Shown here piece by piece: positions 39,500 through 48,760 of a stretch of DNA of 63,858 nucleotides. The position numbers were made by a program, and so were the translations under genes. This stretch comes from a virus, in IMG/VR virus record IMGVR_UViG_3300045282_000203, positions 1 to 63,858 of that record, one strand, 5' to 3'. The notes under the pieces were generated by a model. It saw nothing but the letters and a program-made list of their open reading frames with translations. It was not told the origin of the DNA and searched no databases. Positions within the stretch are counted from its first letter, which is position 1. Every line of letters begins with the position of its first letter.

Positions 39500-41131
39500 A
39501 TGGCTTCCATCATCGACGCATTCCTCGTAACACTGGGGATGGACACCACAGGCCTAAAGAAGGGCGTTCACGAGGCCGTGGAAGATCAGGTTCGGCTCCG
39601 TGAAGAGGCCTCGAAGACCGCTGACCACATGAAGCACAGTGGTGGTGAAGCTTCGGAGTTCTTCACGGAGCTCATCGGGAAGGCATCAGAGCTCTTCGCC
39701 ATCTTCACCGGTGGCATGGAGCTGAAGGAGTTCATCCAGCACGAGAACGAGGCCGAGGTCTCCGCTGCTCGTTTCTCGCAGGTGCTCAAGGTGAACGTTG
39801 AGGACCTCGAGGCGCTGCAGGGGGTTGTTAAGCGCTTCGGTGGCAGCAAGGAGGGCTTCAACTCCACCCTCGGTTCCATCAACAAGAACCTGGCCCTGGC
39901 TCAGTCGGGTGGGAAGCTCGCCGCTCGCGCTATGCATCGCTTCGCTCTCTTCGGTATCGGGGCCGCTGATCTCAAGGGGAAGGACGCCATCAGCACCCTC
40001 GGTCTTCTCAGTGAGAAGCTGCAGAAGATGGACATCGGCAAAGCGGTCGGACTTGGCGCCCGGATGGGTCTGGATCAGTCGATGGTCCTGATGTACCGTG
40101 AGAGCGCTGGGCACATCGCTGAGATGGTCGCCCATCAGAAAGAGCTAGGTGTCGCCACGAAGGAGGAGACTGAGGATGCTCTGAAGCTGGAGGAGGCCCA
40201 GCTTGACTGGGAGGACTCGACCAACTCACTCGGTCGGACGATCAAGGGTCTTCTGATGCCGGTCATCAAGGGAGCCCTTGAGATCATGAACAAGATCGCG
40301 AAGTGGGCCCACGAGCATCCCGACGAGATCAAGGCTGCCTTCATCGGTATCGCTGCCGCGATCGGCGTGGTTGCGATCGCTCTCGTCCCCGTGGTGATCG
40401 AGCTCCTGCCCATCGAGCTCACCGTCCTCGCGATCGCCATCGCGGTCGGGCTCCTTACCTACGGCATCGTTCGTCTTACCCAGGAGTGGAAGAAGTGGGC
40501 TGCCGGTGGCAAGACCGAACTCGCTGGCTTCTTTGAGATCGCCACAAAGATCTGGAAGGCACTGAGTAACACGGTGCTCACTGAGCTGCGTACGATCTGG
40601 GACCTGGTGACCACCTACCTCTCGATCATCGGTGATGAGTTCAGTCTCTTCTTTGCTCTTCTCTCTGGGGATGACAAGAAGATCGAGGAGGCCTGGAGCA
40701 AGCTCTGGCACGATGTGCTCGATCTCTTCATCCTGATCAGGAACAAGCTGTACTACGAGTGGCTCGTGCTGAAGAACGCACTCGGTAGCATCTGGAAGGC
40801 GTGGTGGCAGCAGCAGAAGCAAGACGCTGCAAACGTGCTCGACTGGTTGGACATGCGTTTAAAGAAGCTCGGCCCCGTAGGCAAACTGATCGCTTTCACG
40901 AGTGGCACGGATGCCGTCGTCCCCTTCCTCGCTGGCAAGGCTCATCAAGCTCTCGAGCCCTCTCACCGTTCTTCAGGCGGGGCCTCGGGGGACTGGGGCA
41001 CCAAGAAGGTAGAGACCCACATCGAGAACATCAACATCAACGCGCCCAACGCGACTGATGCCGCTGGCATCGGGCGTGCGATCGCTCCCACCTTCCGTAA
41101 GCTCGCGCTTGACGCTGACGCGGGGTTCTGA
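39500..41131 (+). CDS. Tail tape measure protein
   Basis: 543 residues, ATG behind GAAGGAG. Long helical protein with charged coiled coils at both ends and a hydrophobic centre at about 270-325 (AAFIGIAAAIGVVAIALVPV, IELTVLAIAIAVGLLTYGIV). The length implies a rather short tail, of the order of 80 nm using the usual 0.15 nm per residue. The C-terminus, THIENININAPNATDAAGIG, resembles ends of other tape measures. It sets tail length and helps DNA delivery across the inner membrane. Confidence 0.85.
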   Translation: MASIIDAFLVTLGMDTTGLKKGVHEAVEDQVRLREEASKTADHMKHSGGEASEFFTELIGKASELFAIFTGGMELKEFIQHENEAEVSAARFSQVLKVNVEDLEALQGVVKRFGGSKEGFNSTLGSINKNLALAQSGGKLAARAMHRFALFGIGAADLKGKDAISTLGLLSEKLQKMDIGKAVGLGARMGLDQSMVLMYRESAGHIAEMVAHQKELGVATKEETEDALKLEEAQLDWEDSTNSLGRTIKGLLMPVIKGALEIMNKIAKWAHEHPDEIKAAFIGIAAAIGVVAIALVPVVIELLPIELTVLAIAIAVGLLTYGIVRLTQEWKKWAAGGKTELAGFFEIATKIWKALSNTVLTELRTIWDLVTTYLSIIGDEFSLFFALLSGDDKKIEEAWSKLWHDVLDLFILIRNKLYYEWLVLKNALGSIWKAWWQQQKQDAANVLDWLDMRLKKLGPVGKLIAFTSGTDAVVPFLAGKAHQALEPSHRSSGGASGDWGTKKVETHIENININAPNATDAAGIGRAIAPTFRKLALDADAGF

Positions 41132-41724
41132 TGGCCGCCGTAGACACCACAGGGTTCGTTCCCGAGGTCTTCGACAACACCTGGGGCGTCTTCGACTCTG
41201 CCAATCTCCCCGTGTTCGACGTGGACACGTGCGTTGAAGTAGGGCTGGATGACTCGTCCAAGGTCTCTGACTTCCCGGTGGAGCAGGGTGGCTTCGTTGA
41301 CTACAACAAGGTCGTCCAGCCACAGCACTTCAAGCTTCGGCTCGCTGTGGGTGGTCGCACTCGCTGTGCGCTCTTCCTTGAGGCGCTGAGGGCAGAGAAG
41401 AACGGAGTTTTTCTTCGCAACATCGTCCTTCCTGAGATCTCCTACCTCAATGTGACGCTTGAGAAGTATGACTGGAAGCGCACTGCCAGCAGTGGTCAGA
41501 ACATGATCATCGCAGAGACGAGCTGGAAGGAGATCCGTGAGGTCACCCCTCAGTACGCCACCGTCGCGTTGCCTGCGGCCAAGGTGAAGAACCCAGCCTC
41601 AGCCTCAAAGCCGGACACTGGCAAGCAACAAGAGCAGGACCCCGATGGGGTGAGCCACAGTCTCAAGGGTCTCACACTGAAGCAGGTCGAGGCGCAGTTC
41701 AACAAAGAGCGCGGACTGGAGTGA
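41131..41724 (+). CDS. Baseplate / Dit-like tail protein, 197 aa
   Basis: 197 residues, TGATG-coupled to the tape measure. N-terminus PEVFDNTWGVFDSANLPVF with SSKVSDFPVEQGGFVDYNKV, then RLAVGGRTRCALFLEALRAE; this resembles Dit-like N-terminal domains at the tail tip of myoviruses. C-terminal 45 residues Lys/Pro/Gln-rich, ending with a helix. Likely connects tube and hub. Confidence 0.75.
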   Translation: MAAVDTTGFVPEVFDNTWGVFDSANLPVFDVDTCVEVGLDDSSKVSDFPVEQGGFVDYNKVVQPQHFKLRLAVGGRTRCALFLEALRAEKNGVFLRNIVLPEISYLNVTLEKYDWKRTASSGQNMIIAETSWKEIREVTPQYATVALPAAKVKNPASASKPDTGKQQEQDPDGVSHSLKGLTLKQVEAQFNKERGLE

Positions 41725-41728
41725 TCAG

Positions 41729-42091
41729 ATGATCTACTGCGATCTCACCGTCAATGGCCAGCCAGTCTGGTTCGGCGTGCCTTGCCTCGGTGGTGTGTCA
41801 CTGAAGTCCGAAGCCTACCTCGGCTTCATCGGTGATCTGATCTTCACTGATCTCCAGGGCACCGGTGATCCCACCTTCGACGGTCTGGGTTCCCGCTTCC
41901 CACTTCTCTACTACGGTGACCAGGCGTTGTCACCAGTGATCGTCCCCCTGCAGGCTGTCCCAGCCCAGCAGTTCAGCATCGTTCTCAACGGACAGAACTG
42001 CATCCTGAGCTTCTACTACAAGACGACACCCTGCTTCAGGGTCGTCTACGCCAACAACTACGCCCGTGGTTACTACCAAGGAGCCTGCTGA
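41729..42091 (+). CDS. Baseplate plug-like protein, 120 aa
   Basis: 120 residues. LTVNGQPVWFGVPCLGGVSL, then GFIGDLIFTDLQGTGDPTF, then FSIVLNGQNCILSFYYKTTP, all beta-rich and typical of small baseplate plug proteins following the Dit-like gene. Position between tape measure and hub supports this. Confidence 0.78.
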   Translation: MIYCDLTVNGQPVWFGVPCLGGVSLKSEAYLGFIGDLIFTDLQGTGDPTFDGLGSRFPLLYYGDQALSPVIVPLQAVPAQQFSIVLNGQNCILSFYYKTTPCFRVVYANNYARGYYQGAC

Positions 42092-42996
42092 TGCCTCGCA
42101 CATTCAGTCCTCTACTTCGCTCAGCCTTCCCGCCTGGTGAGGCAGGTGAGCTCTCCGCTGATCAGGTTGATTCGAACATGACCGGGGTGGTCGGCGTCGC
42201 CAACGCTGCCGCGAAGGTCGTCTACGCCGCGGATCAAACGGCGATGCTCGCACTCGACACTGCGGTTCAGGTGGGCGACCTCTGTCGTCGCGGTGATGTC
42301 CCCGGCTCACTCTTTGAGCTCACGGCACTGCCCGCCGCCACCCTCGGGAACTGGGACCAGATCGGGGGAGGCGGCGGGGGCGGCACTACGCCCCCTTGGA
42401 TCACCCCTAACCCACTGACTCCCCCGCAACCGGCGGATTTCACCGAGGGGCAGAACCACGGCACCAGCGTGGATCTTCCGCTTGGGACGGGCGGGCAAGG
42501 TATCGTCGTGCTCGGCTCTGGTGTGACGCTCGACGTGGGGTGGGAGACGCTTGTGCAAACGTGGGCCAACGTGAATGGGTCTGTTGCCCACGCTTGCTTT
42601 CAGGCGCTTCTCGTGGGGCCTGACGCTTACGTGGGGCTTGTGCTGGCTGCGTCTGGCACAGGCAAGTTCGTGTTCTTCGGGTTGTACTGGGATGGTGTCG
42701 GGGCCCCTGTCCTTCGCGCCGAGAAGTTCAACGCTGATGGGACTTCTGCGGGAACCCTGGGGGCGGATGTCTCCGTGCTCCTGAGCGGAGAGCAGATGTT
42801 TGAGCTGAGCGTGACCTGCAACAACCCCAGTAATAGCTACACGCTCGCGCTTGGCAATGGCGGCGTCCCCCAGGCCGTAGGTATAAGCATTGACCCCTCG
42901 GCGCACCTTACGCCCGACCAAGTGGGGGTTGGTTGCACCAACGCGCAGAATGGAAGCTACACGGCCATGAACTTCGTCCACTGGAGCAATGCCTGA
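42091..42996 (+). CDS. Adhesin-like tail protein inserted in the baseplate operon
   Basis: 301 residues, TGATG-coupled. N-terminal 90 residues resemble a tail-fibre module (VVYAADQTAMLALDTAVQVG, then LFELTALPAATLGNWDQI). A Gly-rich linker, GGGGGGGTTPPW, follows. The C-terminal 190 residues look like a beta-sandwich (lectin/jelly-roll flow: FVFFGLYWDGVGAPVLRAEK, SYTAMNFVHWSNA). Sits between plug and hub genes, where related phages often have none. Probably a receptor-binding decoration; function inferred. Confidence 0.65.
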   Translation: MPRTFSPLLRSAFPPGEAGELSADQVDSNMTGVVGVANAAAKVVYAADQTAMLALDTAVQVGDLCRRGDVPGSLFELTALPAATLGNWDQIGGGGGGGTTPPWITPNPLTPPQPADFTEGQNHGTSVDLPLGTGGQGIVVLGSGVTLDVGWETLVQTWANVNGSVAHACFQALLVGPDAYVGLVLAASGTGKFVFFGLYWDGVGAPVLRAEKFNADGTSAGTLGADVSVLLSGEQMFELSVTCNNPSNSYTLALGNGGVPQAVGISIDPSAHLTPDQVGVGCTNAQNGSYTAMNFVHWSNA

Positions 42997-43862
42997 TGTC
43001 CTCCTTCACCAAAAAAGTCCTCCAAGCCTGGGTCACCCTCGGCGAGGGGGATTTTGGTGCGGACACTGGGAACACTGTGATCTTCTCCGGCCTGCGCATG
43101 AGTGCGGAGATCGAGAAGGGTGGGCACCCGTCAAAGAACAAGGCCAAGATCAAGATCTACGGTGCGTTGCGTAGTCAGATGAACGCGGTGATGCCGAAGA
43201 CCCACAAGCCTCTAGCTATCCGGAAGAACCTCCTTGCTATCTTCGCCGGTGATGAGGGTGCGAAGCCTGATCTGGTCTTCAGGGGTGAGATCACGAACTC
43301 ACATCAGAGCTACCAGAGCCCGCCCAATCTCGACTTTGTGATCGAGGCCGCGAGTGGGTACTATCACGCGATCGCTCCCGCCACCCCAAAGAGCTACCAG
43401 GGCTCAACCAGTGTGGCTGAGATGCTGGGCACTCTCGCTCACGACATGGGGCTCACACTCGAGAACATGAACGTGGACGTCCACCTCGCTAGTCCTTACC
43501 TCAGTGGGAGCGCCTATCAGCAGGCGGCCCAGGTCGCTGACGCCGCCGACATCGAGTTCGGGGTGGATGATGGCGTCATGTTCATCACACCACGTGGTCA
43601 GGTGCGTAGTGGGACCGTCCCACTCATCTCCAAGGACACCGGCATGAAGGAGTACCCGATCTATGACTCCAAGGGTCTCAAGCTCCTGACGCTCTTCAAT
43701 CCCGCTATCCAGCTTGGTGGTGCGATCAAGGTGGTGTCCCAGGTCGAGAACGCGACGGGTGTGTGGCGAGTGCACGGCCTCAAGCACCATCTCGAGTGTG
43801 AGCACCCGGGTGGTGCGTGGTTGTCAAACGTGCAGGCTTCTTATATTGGAGACCCATCATGA
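42996..43862 (+). CDS. Baseplate hub protein (T4 gp27 / Mu gp44-like)
   Basis: 288 residues from ATG 42996, in TGATG overlap. Contains GNTVIFSGLRMSAEIEKGG, LVFRGEITNSHQSYQSPPN, STSVAEMLGTLAHDMGL, and QVADAADIEFGVDDGVMFIT, the pattern of phage hub proteins. Forms the trimeric base carrying the spike. Confidence 0.85.
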   Translation: MSSFTKKVLQAWVTLGEGDFGADTGNTVIFSGLRMSAEIEKGGHPSKNKAKIKIYGALRSQMNAVMPKTHKPLAIRKNLLAIFAGDEGAKPDLVFRGEITNSHQSYQSPPNLDFVIEAASGYYHAIAPATPKSYQGSTSVAEMLGTLAHDMGLTLENMNVDVHLASPYLSGSAYQQAAQVADAADIEFGVDDGVMFITPRGQVRSGTVPLISKDTGMKEYPIYDSKGLKLLTLFNPAIQLGGAIKVVSQVENATGVWRVHGLKHHLECEHPGGAWLSNVQASYIGDPS

Positions 43863-44521
43863 GCCAAGCGCGGCAGGATGGTGTCTTCCCTCAGCAACAG
43901 CTGGCGACTGACAACACCGACTTCAACGTTCTCTCCTTTGTCATCCAGCAGCTGCTGGGTCGAGTCAACGTGGCTACTCTGGTGCGGGTGGAGGCGGTGC
44001 ACACCACGGGGCGTGTCGGTCCAGTCGGCTTTGTGGACGTGACACCTCTCGTGAACCAGCTCGATGGTGCCGGGCAGGCTGTGTCCCACACCACCGTGTA
44101 CGGGCTGCCCTACCTGCGGAGCCAGGGCGGTGCGAACGCCGTGATCGTTGATCCGAAGGTGGGTGACATCGGCATCTGCGTCTTTGCCGACCGAGACATC
44201 TCGTCAGCGAAAGCGGCGGGTGCCCAAGCCACTCCCGGCAGTTTGCGTCGCTTCGACTTCGCTGACGGCGTCTACCTCCCCGGTTGGAACCATGCGACAG
44301 CTCCCGAGCGCTACATCGTTGTTGATGATGACGGCATCAAGATTGAAGCCGGTCCTCTTCTCGATGAGAACGCGGATGACATCCAGATCACCGCACGAGT
44401 CTCCTGCACCGTTACCGCCCCGGAGGTCACCGTAAACGCTACCGCGACAGCAACCGTCACCTCACCTCTCACCACCGTGAATGGCCCTGTGGTCATCAAC
44501 GGATCTCTGAGTATCATCTGA
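43859..44521 (+). CDS. Membrane-puncturing spike (Gp138 / gpV-like)
   Basis: 220 residues from ATG 43859, overlapping the hub stop. N-terminal OB domain: LVRVEAVHTTGRVGPVGFVD and VGDIGICVFADRDISSAK, as in Gp138-type spike proteins. The C-terminus is a short triple beta-helix of alternating Thr/Val residues (TVTAPEVTVNATATATVTSP). It punctures the outer membrane on sheath contraction. Confidence 0.82.
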   Translation: MSQARQDGVFPQQQLATDNTDFNVLSFVIQQLLGRVNVATLVRVEAVHTTGRVGPVGFVDVTPLVNQLDGAGQAVSHTTVYGLPYLRSQGGANAVIVDPKVGDIGICVFADRDISSAKAAGAQATPGSLRRFDFADGVYLPGWNHATAPERYIVVDDDGIKIEAGPLLDENADDIQITARVSCTVTAPEVTVNATATATVTSPLTTVNGPVVINGSLSII

Positions 44522-45033
44522 TGCCTAACAACGCAACCGCCACCGGCACCTTCAATGGGATGAAGGCTCCGTCTGATGCGTTGCCGTACCCTCAGGGTAC
44601 GGCAGACCCAGGCATCAGCTCTTACGTCTCGCGAGCTGATCACGTCCACCCAGCTGGTGCGCCTGGACCCGTGTCACCAGTGCTGGTCATCGTTGGCGAT
44701 GATGCGCTCGCAGCCCATCAGCCCTACAGACTGGTACTTGGTGTTGCCACGATCGTAACCAGTCAGGACGTGGCTGTACCCTTCGTTGACGGAGTCACAC
44801 TCGAGAGCGGGGGCAGTGATGACACCGTCAAGGCGGGTAACCTCGGCCAAGCCGTCTATCTCACCGCAGGTACACTGCCTAGTGGAGATGTCTACTATCT
44901 CGGACAAGACGGCAAACTTACATCAACCGTTCCTTCCGCACTCGCTGGTGATCTCTGGCAAGTAGCGGTGGCTCGTAAGATCGACTCGACTCATCTCGTC
45001 TTCACCCCTCAAGAACCGATCGCCCTTTCTTAG
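44521..45033 (+). CDS. Tail spike/fibre-associated protein, 170 aa
   Basis: 170 residues, overlapping the previous stop by one base. Contains ISSYVSRADHVHP, a motif frequent in phage fibre and collagen-like proteins. The rest is a beta module related in plan to the next gene (GNLGQAVYLTAG here, DVGKQVFLDPTTGG there). Probably a fibre or cap protein. Confidence 0.65.
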   Translation: MPNNATATGTFNGMKAPSDALPYPQGTADPGISSYVSRADHVHPAGAPGPVSPVLVIVGDDALAAHQPYRLVLGVATIVTSQDVAVPFVDGVTLESGGSDDTVKAGNLGQAVYLTAGTLPSGDVYYLGQDGKLTSTVPSALAGDLWQVAVARKIDSTHLVFTPQEPIALS

Positions 45034-45042
45034 GAGCCAGTC

Positions 45043-45582
45043 GTGAGCACGAAGAAACCTATCATCTTGGTGTCTGGTCAACCAACCCAGTACACCCCGC
45101 CGACAACCTCTGCTGGGTCTGGCAACGCTGGTGACATCCCTGGTCTGGATAGCAGTGGTCGCCTTGATACTACCTTCATGCCGGTGGGCGTCGGACCGGA
45201 CACCATCACCGCCACCGCCTCACAGACCCTCACCGCCGGTATGTTCGTCAACGTCTATGACAACGCCGGGACCAAGTCGGTGCGGAAGGCGGTGGCCACC
45301 GACGCGACAAAGCCCGCCAACGGGTACGTCCTGGCCGGGTACGCCATCAGCGACCCTGCGACGGTCTACATGGGCAGCGGTCAGAACACCCTGGTGCCTG
45401 TCGGCTCCTTCGTGGCCGCGGACGTCGGAAAGCAGGTCTTCCTTGACCCGACGACCGGGGGATCGTGCACCCTGACGCCACCTAGCACCGCAGGACAGCT
45501 GCAGCAGCTCCTTGGTACTGTCTCAGATGTTGGTGCGACTGCCAGCGTCCAGTTCGACTTCTGCCAGGGTTACGTGATGTAG
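45043..45582 (+). CDS. Fibre-like protein, 179 aa, shares N-terminus with main fibre
   Basis: 179 residues from GTG 45043. Starts with TKKPIILVSGQPTQYTPP; the big fibre downstream starts with the comparable ARKFVSLTSGQPTQYQ, so both may attach to the same baseplate site. The C-terminal part is a beta module (TLTAGMFVNVYDNAGTKSV, DVGKQVFLDPTTGGSC). Function: tail fibre or adaptor. Confidence 0.65.
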   Translation: MSTKKPIILVSGQPTQYTPPTTSAGSGNAGDIPGLDSSGRLDTTFMPVGVGPDTITATASQTLTAGMFVNVYDNAGTKSVRKAVATDATKPANGYVLAGYAISDPATVYMGSGQNTLVPVGSFVAADVGKQVFLDPTTGGSCTLTPPSTAGQLQQLLGTVSDVGATASVQFDFCQGYVM

Positions 45583-45592
45583 AGGGGTCGTC

Positions 45593-48028
45593 ATGACCGC
45601 AAGGAAGTTCGTATCGCTCACCAGTGGCCAGCCTACGCAATATCAGGTCCAGTTCCACGACCTGATCGGCGTGGGCGAGGTGGCGCCGTCGAACCCCGCC
45701 TTTGGGTATCAGATCTCCTGGGTCGACAGCACCAGCGGGGTGCTCAGTATCAAGGACAGCTCTGGCACCACCTGGACGCCCATCCTTCAGGGGCAGAGCG
45801 GATCCGCGCACCAGTTCGCCATCGGCACCGCGACCACGGGTGGCGCCCTGCTCTTCGCGCAGCCCGACTTCACGGATCTAACTGGGGCGGCGACAGCTGG
45901 ACAGTTGCCAGCACTCAATGCCATCACCGCGCCAACGGCAGATCTAAGCCTCAACGGTCACAAGATCACGAGCCTTGCTGATCCAATCGGCAACCAGGAT
46001 GCCGTCAATCTTCAAACCCTGATCTCCTATCTGAACGATCAGGACAGTAAGGCTGAATGCGCCTATGCGACGGCGGCAGCCCTTGCGGCCAACTCGTACG
46101 CGAACGGTTCTAGTGGTGTAGGCGCTACGCTCACCGCTTCCGCAAATGGTCCACTCATCATCGACGGGATCACCACGGTTCTCGCGGCAGCGGGTCTGCG
46201 TGTGATCGTTAACAACGAGACTGGCTCTCACAACGGCATCTACACGATCACGCAGCAAGGCATCATCGCCGTGCAGCCGTGGATCCTCACTAGGGCTACG
46301 GACTTCGACCAGCCTGCTGAGATCAATCCTGGCGACATCATCCCGGTCAAAGCTCCGAGTGGGTTATCGGCGGGACTCACGAATGATGGCAAGGTCTTCA
46401 TCACGGTAGCACCTAACCCATTCACGGTTGGCACCGACACGGTAAGTTTCTCGATCACCGGCAACACCTATTCTGCTGGCACCGGACTAACACTGACGGG
46501 CACGTCCTTCTCCGTGAACTACGGCACAACCGCCGGGACATCCTGTGCTGGAAACGATTCCCGACTTGGCGATGCCCGGACCCCCGTTGGGACCGCACTC
46601 CTGTCCGCCAAGTTCTGGGTGGGCAACGGGTCAGATGTCGCGGCGGCCGTCAGCCCGACCGGGGACGTGACCTTCGATAACGCCGGCGTCTTCAGCATCG
46701 GCGCCAACAAGGTGGTGACGGCGAAGATCGCCGACTCCAACGTCACCTTGGCGAAGATCGCCAACATCGGTGATCAGACCCTCCTGGGCAACAACACCGG
46801 TGGTGCCGCTGCCCCAGTCGCCCTCACGGCAACCCAGGCGACGGCCGTGCTGAACGCCATGATCGGGGACGCGGGGTTAGGTGGGACCAAGGGCCTCGTG
46901 CCTGCCCCCGCCGCCGGCGACGCCGCCAAGGTGCTCTCGGGCGCGGGGACCTGGATCGCCAACGGCGGTGGGTCCGGGACCGTCACCAGCGTGGCTATGT
47001 CCGTCCCCAGCTTCCTCAGCGTCAGCGGCAGCCCCATCACGGCCTCCGGCACCCTGGTGGTGACCCTGGCCAACGCCAACGCGAACACTGCCCTCTACGG
47101 GCCGGCTTCTGGAAGTCCCGCTGCACCAACGATCCGAACCATGGTGGGTGCTGATCTGGTGGACCCCTTGGCAACCCAGAATCACAACTCTTCCGACCCA
47201 TCGACACCTGCCGCTGGCTGGGCATCGATCTACTCTCGGCGCATGGCTGGTCTGACGATGTTGCGGATCAGGGGTGAAGACGGACAGGCCTACAACTGCC
47301 AACCCAGCCTTCATGACCTGTTCCAGTTCAACGGCGTCTTCTACAATGGAGCGGCGACAACCACCAACTTAGGTCTCGTTGCTACGGCCACGGGGACGGT
47401 AGCAGCTATCAGCCCTGGGACGGGTTCCTATTCAGGGTCGTGGCAGAGACTGAAGACCACGGCCACAGCGACTTCTAGCAACCTCAGTTCCGGTTACGTC
47501 TTCCCGGTCAACGCCAATCAGCCCGGCCCTTTCTGGGCTGCCACTGGGTCGAACACCGGTTCAGGGTTCTACGTCTCCATGGACTGGTGCCTCGTCACAA
47601 GTACCAGCAACTCCTCGGGGTTCTGTGGGCTCTTTGCGGCCGCAACGCTCATTGGCGCCAACGATCCTGATACCAGAACCAACATCTTCGGACTCGGGTT
47701 CAGACAGGGTGACGCCCCCGGTAACTGGGGGATCGTCAGGAACGACAATGGCACAGCCTCGTTCACGGATCTGGGCAGCAGCGCTCCACGCAATACATCA
47801 ACGGTCCTGTCCTTCCATATCGGCGTCACTCCCGACGTGGGCGGGACCTACTACGCCCGGGTCGTGAATAAATCGACCAATACTCTTGTCCTGGACACCA
47901 GCTACACCTCGTCAATCCCCAGTGCCAGCACGATGATGTCGGCCCAGATGAGCGTGAACAATCGTGCCTCTGGCACCGCTCAGTCCATCTCGTTCGGGAC
48001 TAAGCTCGTTCTCGGCTACACCCTCTAG
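45593..48028 (+). CDS. Long tail fibre protein, 811 aa
   Basis: 811 residues. N-terminal attachment segment with SGQPTQYQVQFHDLIGVGEV. The middle has typical fibre repeats: KITSLADPIGNQDAVNLQTL, FSVNYGTTAGTSCAGNDSRL, NVTLAKIANIGDQTLLGNNT. The C-terminal 250 residues are a large Gly/Ser/Thr-rich beta domain that probably binds the host receptor. Largest fibre of the genome and main candidate for host range. It interrupts the usual spike-to-gp25 gene order. Confidence 0.8.
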   Translation: MTARKFVSLTSGQPTQYQVQFHDLIGVGEVAPSNPAFGYQISWVDSTSGVLSIKDSSGTTWTPILQGQSGSAHQFAIGTATTGGALLFAQPDFTDLTGAATAGQLPALNAITAPTADLSLNGHKITSLADPIGNQDAVNLQTLISYLNDQDSKAECAYATAAALAANSYANGSSGVGATLTASANGPLIIDGITTVLAAAGLRVIVNNETGSHNGIYTITQQGIIAVQPWILTRATDFDQPAEINPGDIIPVKAPSGLSAGLTNDGKVFITVAPNPFTVGTDTVSFSITGNTYSAGTGLTLTGTSFSVNYGTTAGTSCAGNDSRLGDARTPVGTALLSAKFWVGNGSDVAAAVSPTGDVTFDNAGVFSIGANKVVTAKIADSNVTLAKIANIGDQTLLGNNTGGAAAPVALTATQATAVLNAMIGDAGLGGTKGLVPAPAAGDAAKVLSGAGTWIANGGGSGTVTSVAMSVPSFLSVSGSPITASGTLVVTLANANANTALYGPASGSPAAPTIRTMVGADLVDPLATQNHNSSDPSTPAAGWASIYSRRMAGLTMLRIRGEDGQAYNCQPSLHDLFQFNGVFYNGAATTTNLGLVATATGTVAAISPGTGSYSGSWQRLKTTATATSSNLSSGYVFPVNANQPGPFWAATGSNTGSGFYVSMDWCLVTSTSNSSGFCGLFAAATLIGANDPDTRTNIFGLGFRQGDAPGNWGIVRNDNGTASFTDLGSSAPRNTSTVLSFHIGVTPDVGGTYYARVVNKSTNTLVLDTSYTSSIPSASTMMSAQMSVNNRASGTAQSISFGTKLVLGYTL

Positions 48029-48037
48029 GAGCCCACC

Positions 48038-48400
48038 ATGGCCAATAAACCTGACCTCTCCTTGCTGCTCGTCGCACTCAACCGTGCCCGCATCCCCTTC
48101 CAGATCGTTTCCCTGGACGACGGAGATATCCACTTCCGCGTTCGCATCACCAACTCTGACGGTCTTATGCAGGAAGGGACCATCGGCGACGTCTACCTCG
48201 CTGGATCCTGGCTCTACACTGAAGCGGTGAAGGGCTGGCCAGATAAGGTGCTCGACTTCAGCCCTATCAGGTCTGAGCTAGTTCAATCAACTCCTGGTGA
48301 TGAGATGTGGCAGCAGGCCCCCGTGCTAGGAACACAGAATGACGGTTCTCCGGCTCTCACCACTACCCGCGTGGCACCTGATGCCGAGGTGCAACCGTGA
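48038..48400 (+). CDS. Hypothetical protein after the fibre, 120 aa
   Basis: 120 residues, ATG behind TAGGAGCCC. Begins MANKPDLSLLLVALNRARI, contains GDIHFRVRITNSDGLMQEG. Could be a fibre chaperone or assembly factor because of its position directly after the fibre gene; no family recognised. Confidence 0.6.
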   Translation: MANKPDLSLLLVALNRARIPFQIVSLDDGDIHFRVRITNSDGLMQEGTIGDVYLAGSWLYTEAVKGWPDKVLDFSPIRSELVQSTPGDEMWQQAPVLGTQNDGSPALTTTRVAPDAEVQP

Positions 48401-48750
48401 AGTCCTTAGCTCTCAGCCCTCAACCAGTCTGGGATCTCACTGTCGATGCCATCGGAAACATCGCCACCGTTGATGGACCTGCCGCCATGGAGCAGAACGT
48501 CGCCTGCGCCGCGAAGACCTTCCTCGGCGAGCTCTACTACAACACCAGCGCTGGTGTTCCCTACTTCCGTGACGTTCTCGGTCGACGCTACAACCCCACC
48601 CTCCTCCAGGCCTACCTGAACAAAGCCGCGCTGACGGTGACGGGTGTCGTTAAGGCCAGGACCATCATCACCGGCTTTGTTGATCGCACCATCACCGGGC
48701 GGATCGAGTTCATCGACACCGACGGTCAGTCCCGTGGCGTAAACTTCTAA
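48397..48750 (+). CDS. Baseplate wedge protein, T4 gp25-like
   Basis: 117 residues from GTG 48397, GTGA-coupled. Pattern of gp25-type wedge proteins: WDLTVDAIGNIATVDG, AMEQNVACAAKTFLGELYYN, GVPYFRDVLG, and a final IEFIDTDGQSRGVNF. Part of the baseplate wedge together with the J protein. Confidence 0.83.
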   Translation: MKSLALSPQPVWDLTVDAIGNIATVDGPAAMEQNVACAAKTFLGELYYNTSAGVPYFRDVLGRRYNPTLLQAYLNKAALTVTGVVKARTIITGFVDRTITGRIEFIDTDGQSRGVNF

Positions 48751-48760
48751 CGAGGCTCTC

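Noticed and set aside
42307-42981. 224-codon minus-strand open frame
   Set aside because: Opposes the whole rightward block and overlies the adhesin-like gene, which is coupled at both ends.
42933-43862. Longer hub protein starting at 42933
   Set aside because: Extra residues overlap the preceding gene; ATG 42996 gives TGATG coupling and a typical hub start.
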